The notes under the pieces: model-generated
What the model was told of the DNA's origin: nothing
Seen by the model: only the letters and a program-made list of their open reading frames with translations
The model's database searches: none
In this document: positions 19,031 through 22,273 of the stretch, one piece after another
Numbering within the stretch: the first letter of the stretch is position 1
Layout of the letters: every line of letters starts with the position of its first letter
Origin: Amoebophrya sp. AT5.2
Taxonomy: Eukaryota; Sar; Dinophyceae; Syndiniales; Amoebophryaceae
Direction: 5' to 3'
Assembly (NCBI GenBank): GCA_005223375.1
Contig: RXOD01004441.1
Coordinates: 1-22,273 of the forward strand
DNA length: 22,273 bases
Position numbers and translations under genes: made by a program

Positions 19031-19306
19031 CTTTCTGGCCGAATAGATTCGTGAGATTGTGTGGGTCGCGACCCCTTTTTTGAAAGCTCTGTAGCGCCTT
19101 CATCTAAAGTCGTCTCGGTCCGCTTTTAGCCGTTCTTTCCGATCGAAGATTGTTATATCCAGGACGCACCTGCGACAGACTGTTCCACGCGCCAACTTCT
19201 TACATTCGAGAACTTGCAAGTGCAACGGCGGCGAGCGAACAAAGATAGAGAATCCGTGTGAGCGAGGCCGCCTGGTTTCCAGCTGTCGCTGGTGACGCGC
19301 CAACTT

Positions 19307-19842
19307 CTACACAGCCAAGTCTTTGAGGTAGAAGTCGACTTCCGGCACGCGGTCCTTCTTCCACAATAGCCGTCGACCGTATCGCACGTACACAACACGG
19401 GCCGCCACAACGCACACCACGCCGAGGATGAACAAACTGGCCAGAAGGCACAAGAACGCGCCGGAGGCAGCGGCTTTCGGGGCGGGGTCCGGCAGCGTAG
19501 TAGAAGTTCCCGCTCCAGATAATGTTGGTGTACGCTGTTGAAAGAGTGGCGATTGGTCGTCCGGGGCGGCAGTGGAATACGGGGTCGAAGGAGTGTCGGA
19601 TCCAATTTCCGCGCTGCCACCTTCCAGCTCATCAATCATTGCTTTTAGAACAACGACCTGCTTACACTGTACTACCGCGCTCGCAACGCATGCTCCTCGG
19701 AAGCACGCTCCTGAAATAATTGGTATTGGAGTACTTACTAACTTTACGACACTTACTACAACTAGCACCTGAGCGGATCAAACTTGTTGAGAAGTTTCAG
19801 CTCCATTTTTCCACTCAAGCCGCGATTTGCATCTCTTGCCAT
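19307..19842 (-). CDS. Small single-pass membrane protein, 5' end uncertain
   Basis: The core frame ends at 19307 and has its first in-frame ATG at 19639 (110 residues: MIDELEGG...). It has a Ser/Thr/Pro-rich segment, one membrane helix (GAFLCLLASLFILGVVCVVAA), a basic stop-transfer (RYGRRLLWKKDR) and an acidic/hydrophobic tail ending KDLAV, so a lumenal N-terminus is likely. The frame extends above 19639 without an ATG, and its non-ATG start at 19768 is a GTG that coincides with a GT donor. Just upstream, 19842-19769 encodes MARDANRGLSGK and KLLNKFDPL and ends at AG-GTGCTA, suggesting a first exon. Acceptors at 19614 (CAG, 155-bp intron) or 19680 (GAG, 89 bp) keep frame. Either the two-exon form or the 19639 start is possible. 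No family was recognised. Confidence 0.5.
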
Positions 19843-19894
19843 GCGCTCGTCGATGGCCGCACTAGATCGTCGGCACCTCCCTAGAAGGCTTCTT

Positions 19895-19914
19895 CTAAGA
19901 ACAACAGGTAAAGT
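19895..19914 (-). other. Candidate splice acceptor upstream of the small membrane-protein gene
   Basis: On the minus strand a pyrimidine-rich tract (TTTACCTGTTGTTCTTAG) ends in AG at 19895, 52 bases before the ATG at 19842. It resembles a cis intron acceptor or, if the organism trans-splices, a spliced-leader addition site. No partner donor exon was identified. Confidence 0.3.
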
Positions 19915-20634
19915 ACGCACTGCTCATTACGTAAATTCCACCAGCAAGTCGTCGCGTGGCGCGCTCGCGTTATTTGCTTCTCCTACTATACATTGAGTTT
20001 CATTCATCTGCACGCAAACCGCCGGGAGACGTCTCAGTATACGAAATCGAGAAGGAAAGTGGAATCATTAGCTTTAGCTTTGGCTGAGCCTGTGTCTCAG
20101 ACATGATTGATGGAGTCGAAGGATCGATCTTCTGCTGCTGTTTGCTAGCTGTAAGTCTTCAAGAATCACGGTAAATCACATGAATCGGGTCACTATCTGT
20201 AAATCAAGGAATATTCTGTGAAACTGGAGTCTGGCCTCGCGCCGCCTCGATCTCCTATGCGGAGTAGGGAGCGCGGCCCCGAGCACGTGCTACGGCCCAC
20301 GGCTGCCTGGCTTGCCAGCCGCGCCTGTCCGGTTTTTGACTACCACCGGAACTCTGCTGCCAAACGACTTGAATCTTTCTGCTGTGTCTGCTTTCGACAA
20401 AAACCTGGTTTTCCGACAGTTGCTGCGAGATTGCAGTGCTGGATTTCATCCTTACCTGGTCCTGCTGGTGCCTACTGGTTCCAAATTGTGATTTCGACTT
20501 CGAGCTTTTTGCTCAGCGAGCTCCAAGAACAAGAGCGTGGTCAACACGTTTATGCCTTCGTGTCTAACCGCATGTATTCCTACTCATTCCAACAACATCC
20601 CCCCAAACGGCCACCAAAATTGCGACCCCTCCCA
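19915..20634. other. Intergenic region between the ciliary-type and small membrane-protein genes
   Basis: About 720 bases. A 144-codon plus frame (20218-20652) starts at GTG and overlaps the end of the neighbouring gene; a minus frame at 20255-20449 has an ATG but no coding-like bias. A 10-bp palindrome AGCACGTGCT lies near 20282. No RNA gene or mobile element was recognised. Confidence 0.4.
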
Positions 20635-22273
20635 TCAGCATTCCCCGTCTGAGTAGCTCACTTGCCCCGGCGGATCGTCGCCTCCGTCCGGATCCCGTTC
20701 CTGATTTTCCACCACTTTCCCGTACACCCGCAGCTGCTGCTGTTTCCGCAGCAGACTCGGCGACTCATCCCCGTGTGTGTCTGCCATCGACTTGAAATCG
20801 TTCGGCGGGATATAATTCTCCCCCAGTTTGTCCTCGCTCCACTCCTGGAGCCGCACGTGGTTGCCCAGAATCCTCTTCCCGTTCAGCAGCACGGATTCCG
20901 CATCTAACCTGTCGTACTCGTCCGGCTCCAGGATTCGTGCCGAGATCGGAATCTTCACCACGTGCGCCTTACAGCGCGCCTCCACCACCTGCAGAATCTT
21001 CGCCGCGTGGTGCGCCCAGATTTCGATCTGGACGTTCAGCGCGAGCCCCGGCGCTATGTTTTTCGGCACGTAGCTTACTTTAACGTACTCGGATTCTCCC
21101 TGCGCCAGTTTCACGTTGAACCGCGTCTGCTCGATGTCCAGGTTCTTCAGCTGCAGCGTTATGACGTACACCCCGCCCCGCCGCAGCAGCCCGAACCGGA
21201 CGTGCCCCGGCATGGCGTCCACCAGCTTGTTTTGGTCGCCGAGCCCCTGCATCGTGCTCGACAGCTCCCACTTGATGTCCTTCGAACGGTCCTCGGTCTT
21301 CAACTCCGTGATCGCGCCCTTCGCACGCACCAGCGTCTGCTTCGGGTCGCCGGTCAACGTGTGGCACCCCGACTTCAAAACCTGCTGGACGGACGGCGCC
21401 TCCATGGCGTTCTTCTTGTTCACGACGCTGCTGGTGCGTGTGCGCCGGTCCGTCGGTCCCTCCACTTGCAGGTACGCGTCGTTCACGCTCACGAAGGCCT
21501 GCGAAACCGCCTTGCCCGCCATCCGCTTGTTGCCGTAGATGTCCCAGTGGGGGGCCTTCTTGTCCGGGTGCGGCCCGACGGGAGAGCTGGGGCGCGAGGG
21601 ACGCCGGTCCTCGGGGGGATCGGGGTAGAAAGTGTCGTCACCGAGGCCGGAGTGCCCGGAGGGGATGGCGTTGGGACTTCTCTGCTGCTGGGGAGAGACG
21701 CCGCCGCCGCCCTGCTGGTGGCCGCCAGCGTCTTGCGGGTTCAAGTGGGACCTGCGAAAGTAGCTATGTAGAGAGGAATTCGAATTTTTCTCCGTCCGAG
21801 GACGAGCGCGGGCACGAACCAAGGTGCAACGCCAAAAACTACTTTCTTACTATCTTCTGCAAAGCCAAAGCGACCACCACAACCAAAAGTAGCTGAAATC
21901 AAATACTCTCCCCCCTGCGCCCCTAGGCTCTGTTCCAGCCCGCGTTCGTAGCCATAGTCGAAGTCGGCGTGCGAATTCTCAAAGAGCTCCGTGGTGTCCA
22001 GGTACGCGTCGGGCTCTTCGAACACGAGCGCTGGGGCCCAGATGCTCTTGATCTTCTGGTCGAGGTCGAGATCCGGCATTCTGGCCTTCTGGTTGATCAG
22101 GGTCTTCGCTTCCGGGTCCAGGCAGCCCGTTTCCAGGAGGAATTTCAACCCCTGCTGGCTCTCGAAATACTTGAAGTTGAGTCCCAAGTCCACGTGCGTG
22201 GGCGGCTTCCGGATGGAAGCCTTCTCCTCCTCCGAAAGCTCGACCTTCTTCAGCGTATGGTGGGACCAGCTGG
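20635..22273 (-). CDS. Ciliary-type protein with MSP/ASH (Ig-like) domain, 5' partial
   Basis: Exons 21907-22273 (open to the window edge) and 20635-21751 encode the last 494 or so residues; the start lies outside. The first exon has charged helices and an EEPDAYLDTTELFE segment; after a Gly/Gln/Pro-rich linker, the second exon holds an Ig-like MSP/ASH domain: VRFGLLRRGGVYVITLQLKN, then FNVKL, VSYVPKNIAPGL, VQIEIWA and VVKIPISARIL. This order of strands (FG-L-x-x-G, L-K-N, F-x-V, Y-x-P-x-x-I-A-P-G, I-P-I-x-A) is the pattern seen in central-pair and axonemal proteins such as SPAG17/PF6, HYDIN and CFAP74, and it resembles the SPAG17 C-terminus most. The tail is acidic. A microtubule-associated ciliary role is inferred. 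Which family member it is cannot be settled without the missing N-terminus. Confidence 0.72.
21752..21906 (-). other. Intron of the ciliary-type gene (155 bp)
   Basis: Donor GTATTT at 21906 and acceptor TTTCGCAG ending at 21752, phase 2. It joins AQGGE to SHLNPQDAGG in frame; both flanking frames are GC-rich at third positions and neither has a usable ATG at the junction. Confidence 0.8.

Noticed and set aside
18018..19103. Minus-strand 361-codon ORF beginning MKALQSF
   Set aside because: It overlaps the glycosyltransferase in another frame and gives an Arg/Gly-rich product with no domain, whereas the main frame carries the UGT signature.
20218..20652. Plus-strand 144-codon ORF
   Set aside because: It starts at GTG, has no domain, and overlaps the 3' end of the minus-strand ciliary-type gene.

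Overview
The window is eukaryotic nuclear DNA, probably from a compact protist genome. All supported genes lie on the minus strand. Coding regions are GC-rich, especially at third codon positions, and the gaps between genes are shorter and richer in A/T. Genes have few introns (five proposed here, all GT...AG, about 38-241 bp), and several proteins carry long low-complexity inserts. A run of genes on one strand, a SETD7-type methyltransferase, a central-pair-type ciliary protein and EF-hand/SH3-like proteins fit an alveolate, perhaps a dinoflagellate relative such as the compact-genome Syndiniales. That placement is inference: no rRNA, spliced leader or other decisive marker was found.

Layout, from high to low coordinates (direction of transcription). 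(1) 22273-20635: 3' part of a gene for a ciliary-type protein with an MSP/ASH (Ig-like) domain, one intron, 5' end outside the window. (2) 19842-19307: small single-pass membrane protein, 5' structure unsettled. (3) 19030-16628: secreted/ER UDP-glycosyltransferase of the GT1 type. (4) 16185-12045: large coiled-coil protein. Its apparent downstream neighbour (EF-hand plus SH3-like, with no ATG) is best read as its last exon, joined through a 241-bp intron that contains a 20-bp tandem repeat. (5) 11596-10212: TIPIN/Csm3/Swi3 replication-fork protein, one intron, two RPA32-binding-like helices. (6) 9674-6627: SVOP/SV2-like MFS transporter with one clear intron and an inferred second mini-intron leading to a short C-terminal exon. 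(7) 5574-3124: unrecognised protein with two membrane segments, an acidic/lysine-rich linker and a hydrophobic C-terminus. (8) 2438-717: SETD7-like lysine methyltransferase.

The genes do not form an obvious pathway. They cover chromatin, replication, transport, glycosylation and cilium, as expected of a random stretch of a gene-dense eukaryotic genome. I saw no mobile element with coding capacity, CRISPR array, tRNA or rRNA. The most useful results are the gene-model corrections (two hidden splice joins), the paired RPA-binding-like motifs in the TIPIN homologue, and the intronic minisatellite. I do not see a clear new multi-gene system.
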